64,000 nucleotides of DNA, taken from NCBI GenBank assembly GCA_016719635.1, contig JADJYT010000004.1, positions 310,001 through 374,000 on the forward strand, in the 5' to 3' direction. The stretch is from Sphingobacteriales bacterium (GTDB taxonomy: Bacteria > Bacteroidota > Bacteroidia > Chitinophagales > JADIYW01). Positions 8,405 through 17,641 of the stretch are shown here, piece after piece; the first letter of the stretch is position 1, and the number at the start of each line of letters is the position of its first letter. Under the pieces are notes generated by a model. It was not told where the DNA came from. It searched no databases and was given only the letters and a program-made list of their open reading frames with translations. A program made the position numbers and the translations under genes.

Positions 8405-9535
8405 ATGAATATTGATTATACTAAAATCCCGTCCCCATCCTATGTAATGGAGGAAGAAAAGCTACTGAGCAATCTGACCCTTTTGAAACAGGTGCAGGCT
8501 GATGCAGGTATTCATATTATCTGTGCCTTGAAGGGGTTTTCCTTTCATCATGTATTTCCGACAGTAAAAAAATATTTACATGGTGCCACTGCCAGTTCTT
8601 TACACGAAGCCAGATTGGTTTTCGAAGAGATGGGTGTAAGGGCACATACCTATTGTCCTGTGTATGTCCCGTCTGAGTTTGACGAAGTGCAGTCCATATC
8701 GTCCCACATTACTTTTAATTCTATATCCGAATATGAACGATATAAGGATAAAATGCTGCCATCAGTTTCTTATGGTTTCCGAGTAAATCCGGGTTATTCG
8801 GAAATACAGACGGAATTGTATGATCCCGCGTCACCTAATTCGAGATTGGGTATTCCGTCCGGTTTGTTGGGTGATACTTTGCCGGAAGGCATTGCCGGTA
8901 TTCATTTTCATGCGTTGTGTGAAAATACATCTTATACGCTGGAGAGAGTGCTGGAATCCTTTGTAAAATTATACCATCCTTTGATTCAACAGGCGAAATG
9001 GATTAATATGGGAGGCGGACATTGTATCACACGTAAAGATTACGAACCGAAGCATTTGATTCAATTGATGAGGTCGTTTAAGGCACAATATCCGAATATT
9101 GAGGAGATAATCCTGGAGCCAGGCAGCGCTGTCGGCTGGCAGACCGGCGTATTGGTCAGTACCGTGCTGGATATTGTTCACAACGGAGCATTTCCAACGG
9201 CGATGCTGGATGTGTCGTTTACCTGTCACATGCCCGATACGCTGGAGATGCCTTATAAGCCTGTTATTCGGGGACAGGCAGAGAAAAGCCTGTTTGAATA
9301 CAATATGGGCGGTATGAGTTGTCTGGCCGGCGATTATGTGGGCTCCTATTGTTTTGAAAATGAACTGAAAGTGGGAGATACGGTTGTATTTGAAGATATG
9401 ATACACTATACCATGGTAAAAACGACCACTTTCAACGGCATTAACCTTCCGAATATCGGAATCTGGAAAACCGATAATACATTTGAATTAATCCGTTCTT
9501 ATGGTTATGAAGACTATAAAAACAGGTTGAGTTAA
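8405..9535 (+). CDS. nspC: carboxynorspermidine decarboxylase
   Basis: PLP-dependent, alanine-racemase-fold decarboxylase (376 residues) that removes CO2 from carboxynorspermidine or carboxyspermidine, completing polyamine formation. The PLP lysine lies in ICALKGFSF near residue 43. The HFHALCENT segment, NMGGGH, and the EPGSAVGWQTG segment are family motifs. It works with the synthase at 5437. The start ATG is preceded at four bases by a -7-like box. After the stop, 89 bases lead to the first DUF1232 gene. I see no agmatine- or ornithine-decarboxylase gene in this window, so the diamine source lies elsewhere. Confidence 0.92.
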   Translation: MNIDYTKIPSPSYVMEEEKLLSNLTLLKQVQADAGIHIICALKGFSFHHVFPTVKKYLHGATASSLHEARLVFEEMGVRAHTYCPVYVPSEFDEVQSISSHITFNSISEYERYKDKMLPSVSYGFRVNPGYSEIQTELYDPASPNSRLGIPSGLLGDTLPEGIAGIHFHALCENTSYTLERVLESFVKLYHPLIQQAKWINMGGGHCITRKDYEPKHLIQLMRSFKAQYPNIEEIILEPGSAVGWQTGVLVSTVLDIVHNGAFPTAMLDVSFTCHMPDTLEMPYKPVIRGQAEKSLFEYNMGGMSCLAGDYVGSYCFENELKVGDTVVFEDMIHYTMVKTTTFNGINLPNIGIWKTDNTFELIRSYGYEDYKNRLS

Positions 9536-9624
9536 ATCAATTAATGTAAATAATCCTGTTTTCGTTTAAAGCTATCAGAACTGCCATCACTTTTTTTTAT
9601 AAATTGCATGTTCATTGAATACGT

Positions 9625-10011
9625 ATGCAGACAATATTTGATAAATTATACAGAAAAGCGGAACGATTGATCTCTTCAGAAAAATCGGTACTGTCTAATT
9701 TCCTGGACGATGTATTTTTGAAGATCGGAGAGTCGACGGAATATTTCTACAAGTTTCAGGACAGCCTTTTTGCTTTAGTGAAGATGGCCCGAGCCTGGCT
9801 TGAAGGGGATTACAAAAATATTTCTAAAAGATCGATTGTCGCTGTAGTGGCAGCATTGATTTATTTTGTGAATCCATTTGACCTGATTCCTGATTTTATC
9901 CCTATACTCGGACACCTGGACGATATGCTGGTCTTGGGATATTTGATCAAGATGCTGAATAAGGAAATTGAACGATTTATGGCCTGGCAGCAGGCTCAGG
10001 GCGTTCAGTAA
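9625..10011 (+). CDS. DUF1232 (YkvA-type) protein
   Basis: A 128-residue protein with the DUF1232 signature IYFVNPFDLIPDFIPILGHLDD around residues 76-97: a short membrane-associated hairpin. The function of the family is not established. The next gene, at 10026, encodes a second DUF1232 protein only 14 bases downstream, suggesting tandem duplication and cotranscription. The C-terminal tail is charged and helical. Confidence 0.85.
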   Translation: MQTIFDKLYRKAERLISSEKSVLSNFLDDVFLKIGESTEYFYKFQDSLFALVKMARAWLEGDYKNISKRSIVAVVAALIYFVNPFDLIPDFIPILGHLDDMLVLGYLIKMLNKEIERFMAWQQAQGVQ

Positions 10012-10025
10012 CAAATTGAAAAAAT

Positions 10026-10427
10026 ATGGATAATTCTCTGCTTTCGGTTATCCTGCGTTACTATTACCCCGAAACGTCCCGAAAGGTTCAGGATATAGTC
10101 GCTTCCCATGAGAAGCTGGAAATGCTAACGGCAAAAGTTTACGGCAAGCTGGAGAAATCAGTGCAGCAATATGCGGACATCAGTGGCCGATTGATGGATT
10201 TGACCGGATTGTTAGATGCATGGCGTAAAAAAGAGTATACTGACATTTCCTATCTTAATCTTATTTTAGGTGTTTTCATCCTAGTGTATTTTGTCAGCCC
10301 CTATGATGTTATACCCGATTTTATTCCGTTTGCAGGTAAGGTGGATGATGATTTTGTCCTGCAAAGAGGATTCGCCATGCTGGATATAGAATTGGAAAAA
10401 TTCCGCAGATGGAACATGCAGCGATAA
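10026..10427 (+). CDS. DUF1232 (YkvA-type) protein, tandem copy
   Basis: A 133-residue paralogue of the preceding gene with VYFVSPYDVIPDFIPFAGKVDDD near residues 91-113. Identity outside the core looks low, so the duplication is old. The gene follows its neighbour by 14 bases and likely shares its transcript. The convergent response-regulator gene ends 38 bases downstream. The function is unknown. Confidence 0.85.
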   Translation: MDNSLLSVILRYYYPETSRKVQDIVASHEKLEMLTAKVYGKLEKSVQQYADISGRLMDLTGLLDAWRKKEYTDISYLNLILGVFILVYFVSPYDVIPDFIPFAGKVDDDFVLQRGFAMLDIELEKFRRWNMQR

Positions 10428-10465
10428 GAAGCACTAAACCTCGTTAATTGGCTGAAGCCAGCGGA

Positions 10466-11119
10466 TTACACCAACCCTTTCTTATAGGCTATTTTCAGGA
10501 GTGCGGCGGTATTGTTCACATTCAGTTTCGCCAGCATATTTTTACGGTGTGTTTCTACCGTATTTTTACTGATGAATAATTTGGTGGCAATATCCTGTGA
10601 GGTTAACCCCAATGCAATCAGTTGTAATATTTCCAGTTCACGCTGAGTGATTTGAGCTGCCAGCTCATCATAATTTCTGTCATCATCGTCATCCCCGTTT
10701 GAGATGGAGTTAATCAGTCTCTCCTGTGCATCCTGATCCAGATAAGACTTATCCTGATTCACCGTTTCGATAGCTTTCAGCAGATCATCTTTGGATATGT
10801 TTTTCATCACATATCCTTTTGCACCGATTTCCAGGCATTCTTTTATGAAACGCGGCTCACTATGCATGGTCAGCATCAGAATCTTAATGTCTGGATTGGA
10901 TTTTTTAAGTTGTTTGGTGGCTTCCAGCCCGTCCATCTCCGGCATGTTTATATCCATCAGTACCACATCTACCTTGGCATTTCTGATACGCTCAACGGCT
11001 TGTTTGCCATTGTGGGCGGTGCCGGCAATTTTTATATTGGGTTCATCGTCCAGTAATGAAACAATTCCATCCAGAAAGATCTGATGGTCATCTACTACAA
11101 AAACATTTATTTCCTGCAT
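10466..11119 (-). CDS. LuxR/NarL-family response regulator
   Basis: A 217-residue two-domain regulator. The receiver domain has acidic residues at 10-11, the phospho-acceptor Asp56 in VVLMDINMPEMDG, and the switch Thr/Lys segments (MLTMHSEP, GYVMKN). The C-terminal helix-turn-helix reads LTSQDIATKLFISKNTVETHRKNML in two overlapping parts, typical of NarL/FixJ proteins. No histidine kinase is adjacent, so it is an orphan here. A consensus -7 box lies 20 bases upstream. It should bind DNA when phosphorylated; target genes are unknown. Confidence 0.93.
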   Translation of the reverse strand: MQEINVFVVDDHQIFLDGIVSLLDDEPNIKIAGTAHNGKQAVERIRNAKVDVVLMDINMPEMDGLEATKQLKKSNPDIKILMLTMHSEPRFIKECLEIGAKGYVMKNISKDDLLKAIETVNQDKSYLDQDAQERLINSISNGDDDDDRNYDELAAQITQRELEILQLIALGLTSQDIATKLFISKNTVETHRKNMLAKLNVNNTAALLKIAYKKGLV

Positions 11120-11139
11120 AAGGCTGATTTAATAAGTCA

Positions 11140-11147
11140 CAAAGTTA
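11140..11147 (-). promoter_or_regulatory. Bacteroidota -7 element TAACTTTG
   Basis: Exact TAnnTTTG on the minus strand, giving a leader of about 20 bases before the response-regulator ATG. Confidence 0.55.
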
Positions 11148-11174
11148 TTTCTTATTATGCAAATTCCCTGCCAT

Positions 11175-11513
11175 TTACCAATATTTAATAAAAGAAAACC
11201 ACTTCCTTGTTTTCAGGTACTCATAATTGGTTTCATTCTCATAGGCTTCGCGTTCAAACGAAATATTTCGGTATGCCTGCTCCCAGTTTTTATATTTTAA
11301 TAACAAAATCAAAAATTCAAGATAATAGAGTACTATAAACAGGATCAGCAATAATTCGGCCTGTTGGTAAATATGAATCATCTCATGATTAATAAAGGTT
11401 TTATCATTTTTAAGGGTATTGTTTTTAAGAATAATAAATGGGTAAATAGTAATCCCAGAAATTGGTTTAGGCGTAAAATAGCGTATAATAAATGAGTTAA
11501 CCCAGATAATCAT
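11175..11513 (-). CDS. small membrane-associated putative zinc metallopeptidase
   Basis: A 112-residue protein with a zincin-type HEMIH motif (His43, Glu44, His47) followed by a hydrophobic helix (about residues 53-73) and then FEREAYENE (86-94), which could supply a third glutamate ligand. This spacing resembles short M48/M56-like proteins that occur in Bacteroidota as unnamed families. It lacks a signal peptide of the usual kind; a membrane hairpin is likely. It is compositionally AT-rich compared with its neighbours. Activity is inference; the motif is directly visible. Confidence 0.6.
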   Translation of the reverse strand: MIIWVNSFIIRYFTPKPISGITIYPFIILKNNTLKNDKTFINHEMIHIYQQAELLLILFIVLYYLEFLILLLKYKNWEQAYRNISFEREAYENETNYEYLKTRKWFSFIKYW

Positions 11514-11591
11514 AGTCTGAAATTAAAAATTAAATTCCAAAACAAAGATTAACACATCTGAATTCGTATTTTTAGGAGATAATAAAATAAT

Positions 11592-12764
11592 ATGGGAACG
11601 AGAAAATATGACATTGTCTTATTTGGTGCAACGGGGTTTACAGGTAACCTCGTATCGGAATATTTTGCACATCATGTGTCTCCTCATAAGGTCAAATGGG
11701 CGATAGCAGGCAGGAATATCAATAAACTGGAAGCGGTAAAGATAAAATTAATGCACCTGAATCCGGAATGTGCAGAGGTGGGAGTGTTGGAATGTAATTC
11801 TGATGATTTGAAATCGTTGGAGAAAGTAACGAAGCAGACAACCATCATCATCACTACGGTAGGGCCGTTTGTACAACATGGCGATAATCTGGTGCAGGCC
11901 TGCGTCAATACTTCCACGAATTACTGTGATATCACAGGGGAACCGGAATTTGTAAAATCTGCTTTGAAGAAACACGATGACGCCGCCCGGGAAAAAGGCA
12001 TATATATCATCAACTGCTGCGGTTTCGACAGCATCCCGGCAGATGCCGGAGCATTTTTTACGGCTATGCAGTTGCCTGCCAATGAAGTCAAAACGATAAG
12101 AGGATTTGTATCCACCAATGCTTCCTTCTCCGGCGGCACATATGCTTCCGCTATCAATGCGATGGCAGATGCAGGAAAAAATTTCAGTATTTTCCCGGCT
12201 AAAAAAAGTGACGATCCTAAACCATCAAAGAAACGGATAGAAAGTACAATCTATTTTGATAAGACTTTAAAAAAGTGGGCGATACCCATGCCGGTTATCG
12301 ATCCCTGGATGGTCATGAGAACCAGCGGTTATCAGAAAGATGTTTTTGGAGATTCTTTTGAATATGCCCAGTTTATCTCGGTAAATACGCTGCCGCAGGC
12401 TATCGGACTTGTTGGAACTGTAGGTACATTAGTGGTCGGCGCTCAAATTCCGCCTGTTAAAAACCTGATGCTGCAATACCGCAAAAGCGGAGAAGGTCCA
12501 TCACTGGGAGAGCGCGCAAAAAGTTATTTTAAAGTGACCTTTATAGGTGAAAGCGAAACTAAAAAAGTGCTGACAAAAGTTTCCGGCGGTGACCCCGGTT
12601 ATAGCGAGACATCGAAGATGTTATCTGAAACGGCGCTGACCTTACTGGAAAATATAGGAAAGTTGCCGATAGCCGGTGGTGTGCTGACACCCTGCGGCGC
12701 ATTGGGCAATCTGCTGATTGAAAAATTACAATCCAAAGGGATTATGTTTGAAGTGATTGGTTAA
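11592..12764 (+). CDS. saccharopine dehydrogenase-like / trans-acting enoyl reductase-family protein
   Basis: A 390-residue Rossmann-fold protein. LFGATGFTGNLVSEYF at residues 10-25 and the TTVGPFVQHG, CDITGEPEF and CCGFDSIPAD motifs are those of the trans-acting enoyl reductase / saccharopine dehydrogenase-like group, the family that includes mycobacterial lipid-modifying reductases. It is not closely similar to the carboxynorspermidine synthase at 5437. A hydrophobic glycine-rich helix near residues 275-295 suggests membrane contact. The likely role is reduction of a lipid double bond or similar, but the substrate cannot be told. It converges with an acyltransferase gene. Confidence 0.8.
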   Translation: MGTRKYDIVLFGATGFTGNLVSEYFAHHVSPHKVKWAIAGRNINKLEAVKIKLMHLNPECAEVGVLECNSDDLKSLEKVTKQTTIIITTVGPFVQHGDNLVQACVNTSTNYCDITGEPEFVKSALKKHDDAAREKGIYIINCCGFDSIPADAGAFFTAMQLPANEVKTIRGFVSTNASFSGGTYASAINAMADAGKNFSIFPAKKSDDPKPSKKRIESTIYFDKTLKKWAIPMPVIDPWMVMRTSGYQKDVFGDSFEYAQFISVNTLPQAIGLVGTVGTLVVGAQIPPVKNLMLQYRKSGEGPSLGERAKSYFKVTFIGESETKKVLTKVSGGDPGYSETSKMLSETALTLLENIGKLPIAGGVLTPCGALGNLLIEKLQSKGIMFEVIG

Positions 12765-12787
12765 TTGTATGAAAAAGCAAATTTTGT

Positions 12788-13471
12788 TTATGCCGGTATT
12801 CTTGTTTCCAACCGGATTTGCAAATCATTCAGCACCATTTTTTTCCACTCTTCGCTTCCTGGAGATTCCGGAAAGCTGGCTTTATATTCTGCAATATCAG
12901 CAGTGTCGATATTCATTTTAATCGTTTTGAAAATTTTGGGCATTCCTTCTCCCGGAATCTGTACGTGATGCAGGCCTCCGCTATAAGCAAAGATTATCTG
13001 CCCTTTATACAGTCCTTTCAGAACATCCACTACGCCCTGTTTTACGTTCATTTTTTTGCCCTCCAGGTCCAATCCGTTTTTTCGTTTCATTCTTCCTTCC
13101 GGAGCGATGATGATGATGGAGTCTTCATAGATGGATTCTAAAAATTGCTCCCAGCTGTTATCTCTTTTCCTTGTAATCGGCATCATGCCTGGGCTGAATA
13201 ATTTAAAGAAAAATCCGACAATGGGGCGGTTGAGCGTCTTATCTGCAGCCGGTGCCACCATTCGTTTGGAGAGTGTGCGTAAAAAATGATTGGGTAAAAA
13301 CCCCAGGTATAAAAACTCAAACAGCGAAGTGTGATTCAGAAAGATAATCAGTTTAACGTCATTCCATCTTATCCCGGCATCTCCCCTGGGCCATCCTATT
13401 TCAAAACGATAAAATAATTGGGATACAAATTTAATAAGCAGCAGCGTGACATAACTGAGAATACTTTTCAT
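12788..13471 (-). CDS. 1-acylglycerol-phosphate-type acyltransferase
   Basis: A 227-residue PlsC-family acyltransferase. Motif I is LNHTSLFEF, an HX4E variant of the usual HX4D, and motif III is APEGRMKRKNG. An N-terminal hydrophobic helix anchors it. The ATG overlaps the stop of the upstream M16 peptidase gene (four-base ATGA-type overlap), so translation is coupled. It may acylate lysophosphatidic acid or another lipid. The Glu in place of Asp occurs in some family members and does not by itself imply inactivity. Confidence 0.8.
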   Translation of the reverse strand: MKSILSYVTLLLIKFVSQLFYRFEIGWPRGDAGIRWNDVKLIIFLNHTSLFEFLYLGFLPNHFLRTLSKRMVAPAADKTLNRPIVGFFFKLFSPGMMPITRKRDNSWEQFLESIYEDSIIIIAPEGRMKRKNGLDLEGKKMNVKQGVVDVLKGLYKGQIIFAYSGGLHHVQIPGEGMPKIFKTIKMNIDTADIAEYKASFPESPGSEEWKKMVLNDLQIRLETRIPA

Positions 13472-16278
13472 CTTTCCGGTTCTAACACCACCTCAATATA
13501 ATTATTCATATTTAGATATTTGTTAAAAGCGGCCTTAATTTTTTGTCTGTCGATTCCGTCGATGAGTTTAGGGTAGTTTTCCAGCATGCGGATATCCTTT
13601 CCATACTCGTCAAAATAAGTAATCGTATTGACCCAAAAACCGTTATCTTTTAAATCCGTTTCATGTTCTCTGCGCAATGTTTCCTGCACTTTCTTTATTT
13701 TCTCTTCACTGGTCATATAATTTTTCAGTGAGTCTATATTCCGGTAAACCGCTTTAAGTAACTCGTCAGTGCGCTTTGGGTCGGTATTAAACTGAATATT
13801 GATTCCATAGGCATTTTTTGGACGTTCCGCAAATTGTCCGTTTACACCTACGCCATAAACGCCTCCCTTGTCTTCCCGCAGGGCTTCCCGTAGCTGAATG
13901 TCTGATATTTTAAGCAGGACATTAAATATGAAATAATCCTCCTCTGTCCATGCAGCCTGACCATGGAAATGTATGCCTACCAGATTTTTTTGTGTCAGAC
14001 CCATTTTTTGCGTAGAGTGGACGACTCCTGTTGTCTTGATGATATTCGGGTCCTTCCAGGTTTCTTTTTGTCCGTTCGACGGAAGGCCTCCTAAGTAGGT
14101 TTCCAGCAATGGTTTTATTTTTTCAATGTCAATATTACCCACCAGCACGAATGTAAAATCTGATGCATCTTTGAATCGTTCCCTGTATATTTGAAACGAT
14201 TTCTCAAAATCAACTTTTGCCAGTTTATCTGTGGTGGTGATGCCTCTGCGGATGTTGTTGTTGAAAATGATGTTCTGAAATTTATCGACAAAAAAGGCGC
14301 CCGGGTTGTCTAAAATATGTTCGACGGAACTCTTTTGTTTAGACATGAACGAATTGAAATCATCCAGTGATTTACGCGGTTGTGTGAAATACAGGTAGGT
14401 AAGCTGAAGCATCGTTTCCAGGTCTTTTTGATTGCAGCTGCCGTTAAATCCTTCGTCCAGCTCAGCCACATACGGATAGCAGGCAGCCGTCTTGCCGGCC
14501 AGTAATTTCTGTAATGTTGTTTTATTAAAAGTAGATACGCCCGATTCGAGTACAACCGCATTCGAATAATCGGCGCTCATATAATCTTCGTCCGGATAGA
14601 GGGAACTGCCACCTGGGCTATAGGCAGTCATTAGTATTTCGTCGTTTTTGAAATTGGTGGTCTTCAGTATAATGCGTACGCCGTTTTTTAGTTCGAGGGT
14701 TGTGATATTGTAAGATTCGTTTTTTGTTTCCTTTACAACGGGAGAAGGAACAGGGGGTGTATTTATCAGAGGTTCATCAATGATAATTTCTTCATAGGGA
14801 ACGACTTTTCCCGTAATTATTTCATCTGCTAATTCAATGATATCGTTTTCAGAAGGCAATGATTTTTTTTCTGTCTCGGGTGCTGTCAGGACAATTACCC
14901 TGTTTTTGTCGGTGATATATTTTACGGGTAACGCGTTGATATCTTTCAGTGTGATTTTCGGGATAATTTTCTTTGCCAGCGTGCACTCTTTTTCAATGCC
15001 CGGCGAGGGCATATTCTCTAAAAAATGAGTTATATATTCTCCCGCCAGGTCGCCGGACGCTGTCTTATTCTTTTCTTTCAATGCATTTTCGTAGCCTGTC
15101 AGCAATTCTTTTTTTTGCCGTTCCAGTTCGGATGCCGTGAACCCATACCGCTTTATACGTTCATTTTCGGTTAACAGGATTTTTAGGGCATCTATGGTTT
15201 TTCCTGTTTTTGTTACGGCCGTTAAGTTGAAAGCATCGTTGGCCCGTGTTTCCCGTTCATATCCCGAATATGCTGCGAAGAAAGGCGGATTGGGCTGCTG
15301 CATCAGTTCCTGCAACCGGTTATTGAACATCCCGTTAAACAGCACATTTATCAGGTATCTTTTGAATCCTTCTTCTGAGTTCTGGTTGTCTGCCGGATGC
15401 TTATAGATAATCATGACTCTGGAATAGGTTGCTTCCGGGTCCGTGCAGACAGATACCAGTGTTTTGGAATGTTCCGGCAAACGATAGATTTCTTTTTTCT
15501 TTTCTGCAGTTGGATTCTGTATGCCACCAAAGCGTTTCATAATCTGCCGCTCCATTTCACCCACATTGATATCACCCACAACAATAACAGCCATTAAATC
15601 TGGCCGGTACCACGAGTTGTAAAACGAGGAAAGCCGCTCGTAGGGTGCATGCAGCAGAACAGCTGTGTCACCGATAGGCAATCGTTCCGCATACCTGGAT
15701 TGGTGATAAACGACCGGTAAATAGTTATCCATCATTCGCTTGTTGGCACCTAAGCCATTCCTCCATTCAGAAAGTACGACACCGCGTTCCTTGTTTATCT
15801 CGGTGGTATCGAAACTCAACCCATTCGCCCAATCCTCCAGTACCGTTAATCCTTTATCCAGCATCTCTTTTTTATCGGTCGGGAGTTGCAGCATATAGAC
15901 GGTTTCATCAAAACTGGTATAAGCGTTCAGGTGGGTGCCAAATTTCGTGCCGATGCTTTCCAGATAATCGACCAATTCATTTTTTGAAAAATGCTTTGTA
16001 CCGTTGAATGCCATGTGTTCCACAAAATGCGCCAGCCCTTTTTGTGTTTCTTCCTCCTGATTGGAGCCTGCATTGACTGCCAGCCTAAGTTCTACACGGT
16101 TCTCCGGTTTGTTATTATGCTGGATGTAATACGTTAGTCCGTTCGACAGTATTCCGTAACGTACTACCTTGTTGAGCGGCAAAGGTTTGCCGGTGGCAGA
16201 TTTTGCCTGGGCTCTAATGCCTGATAAGATCAGGCTGATTACAAACAGCAGCAACAACAAGCTTGAGGATTTTCGCAT
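13468..16278 (-). CDS. M16-family zinc peptidase, two-domain
   Basis: A 936-residue secreted insulinase-type peptidase. The signal peptide (residues 1-25) is followed by the inverted zinc site HFVEH (His84, Glu87, His88) and Glu164 in NKERGVVLSEW as the third ligand. The duplicated second half keeps the fold but lacks HxxEH, as is usual for the non-catalytic partner domain. It should degrade peptides in the periplasm or at the surface. The stop codon overlaps the start of the acyltransferase gene. No promoter of the -7 consensus type was seen immediately upstream. Confidence 0.93.
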   Translation of the reverse strand: MRKSSSLLLLLFVISLILSGIRAQAKSATGKPLPLNKVVRYGILSNGLTYYIQHNNKPENRVELRLAVNAGSNQEEETQKGLAHFVEHMAFNGTKHFSKNELVDYLESIGTKFGTHLNAYTSFDETVYMLQLPTDKKEMLDKGLTVLEDWANGLSFDTTEINKERGVVLSEWRNGLGANKRMMDNYLPVVYHQSRYAERLPIGDTAVLLHAPYERLSSFYNSWYRPDLMAVIVVGDINVGEMERQIMKRFGGIQNPTAEKKKEIYRLPEHSKTLVSVCTDPEATYSRVMIIYKHPADNQNSEEGFKRYLINVLFNGMFNNRLQELMQQPNPPFFAAYSGYERETRANDAFNLTAVTKTGKTIDALKILLTENERIKRYGFTASELERQKKELLTGYENALKEKNKTASGDLAGEYITHFLENMPSPGIEKECTLAKKIIPKITLKDINALPVKYITDKNRVIVLTAPETEKKSLPSENDIIELADEIITGKVVPYEEIIIDEPLINTPPVPSPVVKETKNESYNITTLELKNGVRIILKTTNFKNDEILMTAYSPGGSSLYPDEDYMSADYSNAVVLESGVSTFNKTTLQKLLAGKTAACYPYVAELDEGFNGSCNQKDLETMLQLTYLYFTQPRKSLDDFNSFMSKQKSSVEHILDNPGAFFVDKFQNIIFNNNIRRGITTTDKLAKVDFEKSFQIYRERFKDASDFTFVLVGNIDIEKIKPLLETYLGGLPSNGQKETWKDPNIIKTTGVVHSTQKMGLTQKNLVGIHFHGQAAWTEEDYFIFNVLLKISDIQLREALREDKGGVYGVGVNGQFAERPKNAYGINIQFNTDPKRTDELLKAVYRNIDSLKNYMTSEEKIKKVQETLRREHETDLKDNGFWVNTITYFDEYGKDIRMLENYPKLIDGIDRQKIKAAFNKYLNMNNYIEVVLEPER

Positions 16279-16343
16279 GATTTTTTTAAATTAATCGGAC
16301 AGTAATTATCGTAAGATAGAACAGGGGAAAGATATAAAAATTA

Positions 16344-17606
16344 TTATGAAGCCGGATGCTCTTTTAATTCCAGTTTGCGTATCGATGGTGATACGAAATA
16401 GGTGGCGATAACAATCAGGCAAGTCATGCATCCGCCGAAGATGACGGCAGGTACCGTACCCATCAGATGAGCGGTGGCTCCGCTCTCAAACTCACCGATT
16501 TCATTGGAAGATCCGATAAACATGGAGTTCACGGCGGAAACCCTGCCCCGCATGTGGTCAGGGGTGGCTAATTGAACAATGGTATGGCGAATGGATACGC
16601 TGATGCCATCCAGCGCCCCGCTCATCACTAAACAAAACATGGAGAACCAGAATAACTTGCTGACGCCAAACAGGATGATGAACACACCAAAGCCAAATAC
16701 GGCTATCAGTAATTTGATACCGGCATTCTTACGGATTGGGAAGTAGGCAAGTATCAGCAGCATGATGATGGCACCCATGGCTTGTGCGGCTCTCAGCCAA
16801 CCTAATCCTTCGGCACCTACATGTAAGATGTCTTTGGCATACACGGGCAGCAATGCCACCGCTCCGCCAAATAAAACAGCGAACAGATCCAGTGTGATGC
16901 AGGACAGGATGACTTTATTTTCGACGACAAATTTCAATCCTTGCATGGCACTTTGAAAAACACTTTCTTCCTGCGGAATATACTGAATCGGTTTTTTCTC
17001 AATCTGCATCAATGCGAAAATGGCGATGGATAAAAAGAGAACAATAAAAAAGAAGGTAACGGTGATGCCGAGTTTGCCGAGCATAATACCGCCGACCGCC
17101 GGACCCAGCACAGCACCCAGTTGCCAAGCCGAACTCGACCAGGTGATGGAACTTTGATAAACCTCTCTCGGAACAATCTGCGCCGCCAAACCGAAGGATG
17201 CCGGTCCGGAAAAACTGCGTGCAATACCTGTAAGAAAAATAACCAGAAAAATCAGTATCACTACCTTCTGGTTGCCCATAAACACAATCACATTGGATTG
17301 GGTGATGAAAAGCAACACCAGACACATGACGGTATAGAGGGTTATAAATCCTATCAGCATCGTCCGCTTATCCGATTTATCCGCAACATATCCGCCATAC
17401 AGGGCAATGCCGATGGCAGGAATGGCTTCCGTTAATCCGATAAAGCCTAAAAGTAATTTTGAATTCGTCAGTTCATAAATCTCATAACCGATGATTACGG
17501 CCTGCATGGTGAGCGCAATCGTAATCAGAAAACGAGCCAGTACATAAGCACGAAATTCTTTATACCGAAGTGCCAGATAGGGATCTTTCCCGGAAGGAGT
17601 ATTCAT
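16344..17606 (-). CDS. MFS transporter
   Basis: A 420-residue major facilitator superfamily protein with about twelve helices. The GGYVADKSDKRTMLIG loop between helices 2 and 3 is the canonical motif A, and the protein resembles the EntS-like exporter subgroup (MFS_3). The substrate is unknown; efflux of a small molecule is the usual role. It lies between the MaoC-like gene (35 bases upstream) and the M16 peptidase gene. The ATG is preceded at four bases by TATTTTTA on the same strand. Confidence 0.88.
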   Translation of the reverse strand: MNTPSGKDPYLALRYKEFRAYVLARFLITIALTMQAVIIGYEIYELTNSKLLLGFIGLTEAIPAIGIALYGGYVADKSDKRTMLIGFITLYTVMCLVLLFITQSNVIVFMGNQKVVILIFLVIFLTGIARSFSGPASFGLAAQIVPREVYQSSITWSSSAWQLGAVLGPAVGGIMLGKLGITVTFFFIVLFLSIAIFALMQIEKKPIQYIPQEESVFQSAMQGLKFVVENKVILSCITLDLFAVLFGGAVALLPVYAKDILHVGAEGLGWLRAAQAMGAIIMLLILAYFPIRKNAGIKLLIAVFGFGVFIILFGVSKLFWFSMFCLVMSGALDGISVSIRHTIVQLATPDHMRGRVSAVNSMFIGSSNEIGEFESGATAHLMGTVPAVIFGGCMTCLIVIATYFVSPSIRKLELKEHPAS

Positions 17607-17610
17607 TGGG

Positions 17611-17618
17611 TAAAAATA
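17611..17618 (-). promoter_or_regulatory. -7-like element TATTTTTA, four bases before the MFS ATG
   Basis: TAnnTTTA, spacer CCCA, then ATG; one of seven such arrangements in the window. Confidence 0.4.
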
Positions 17619-17641
17619 AGATAAAAAGCAGGATAATCAGC

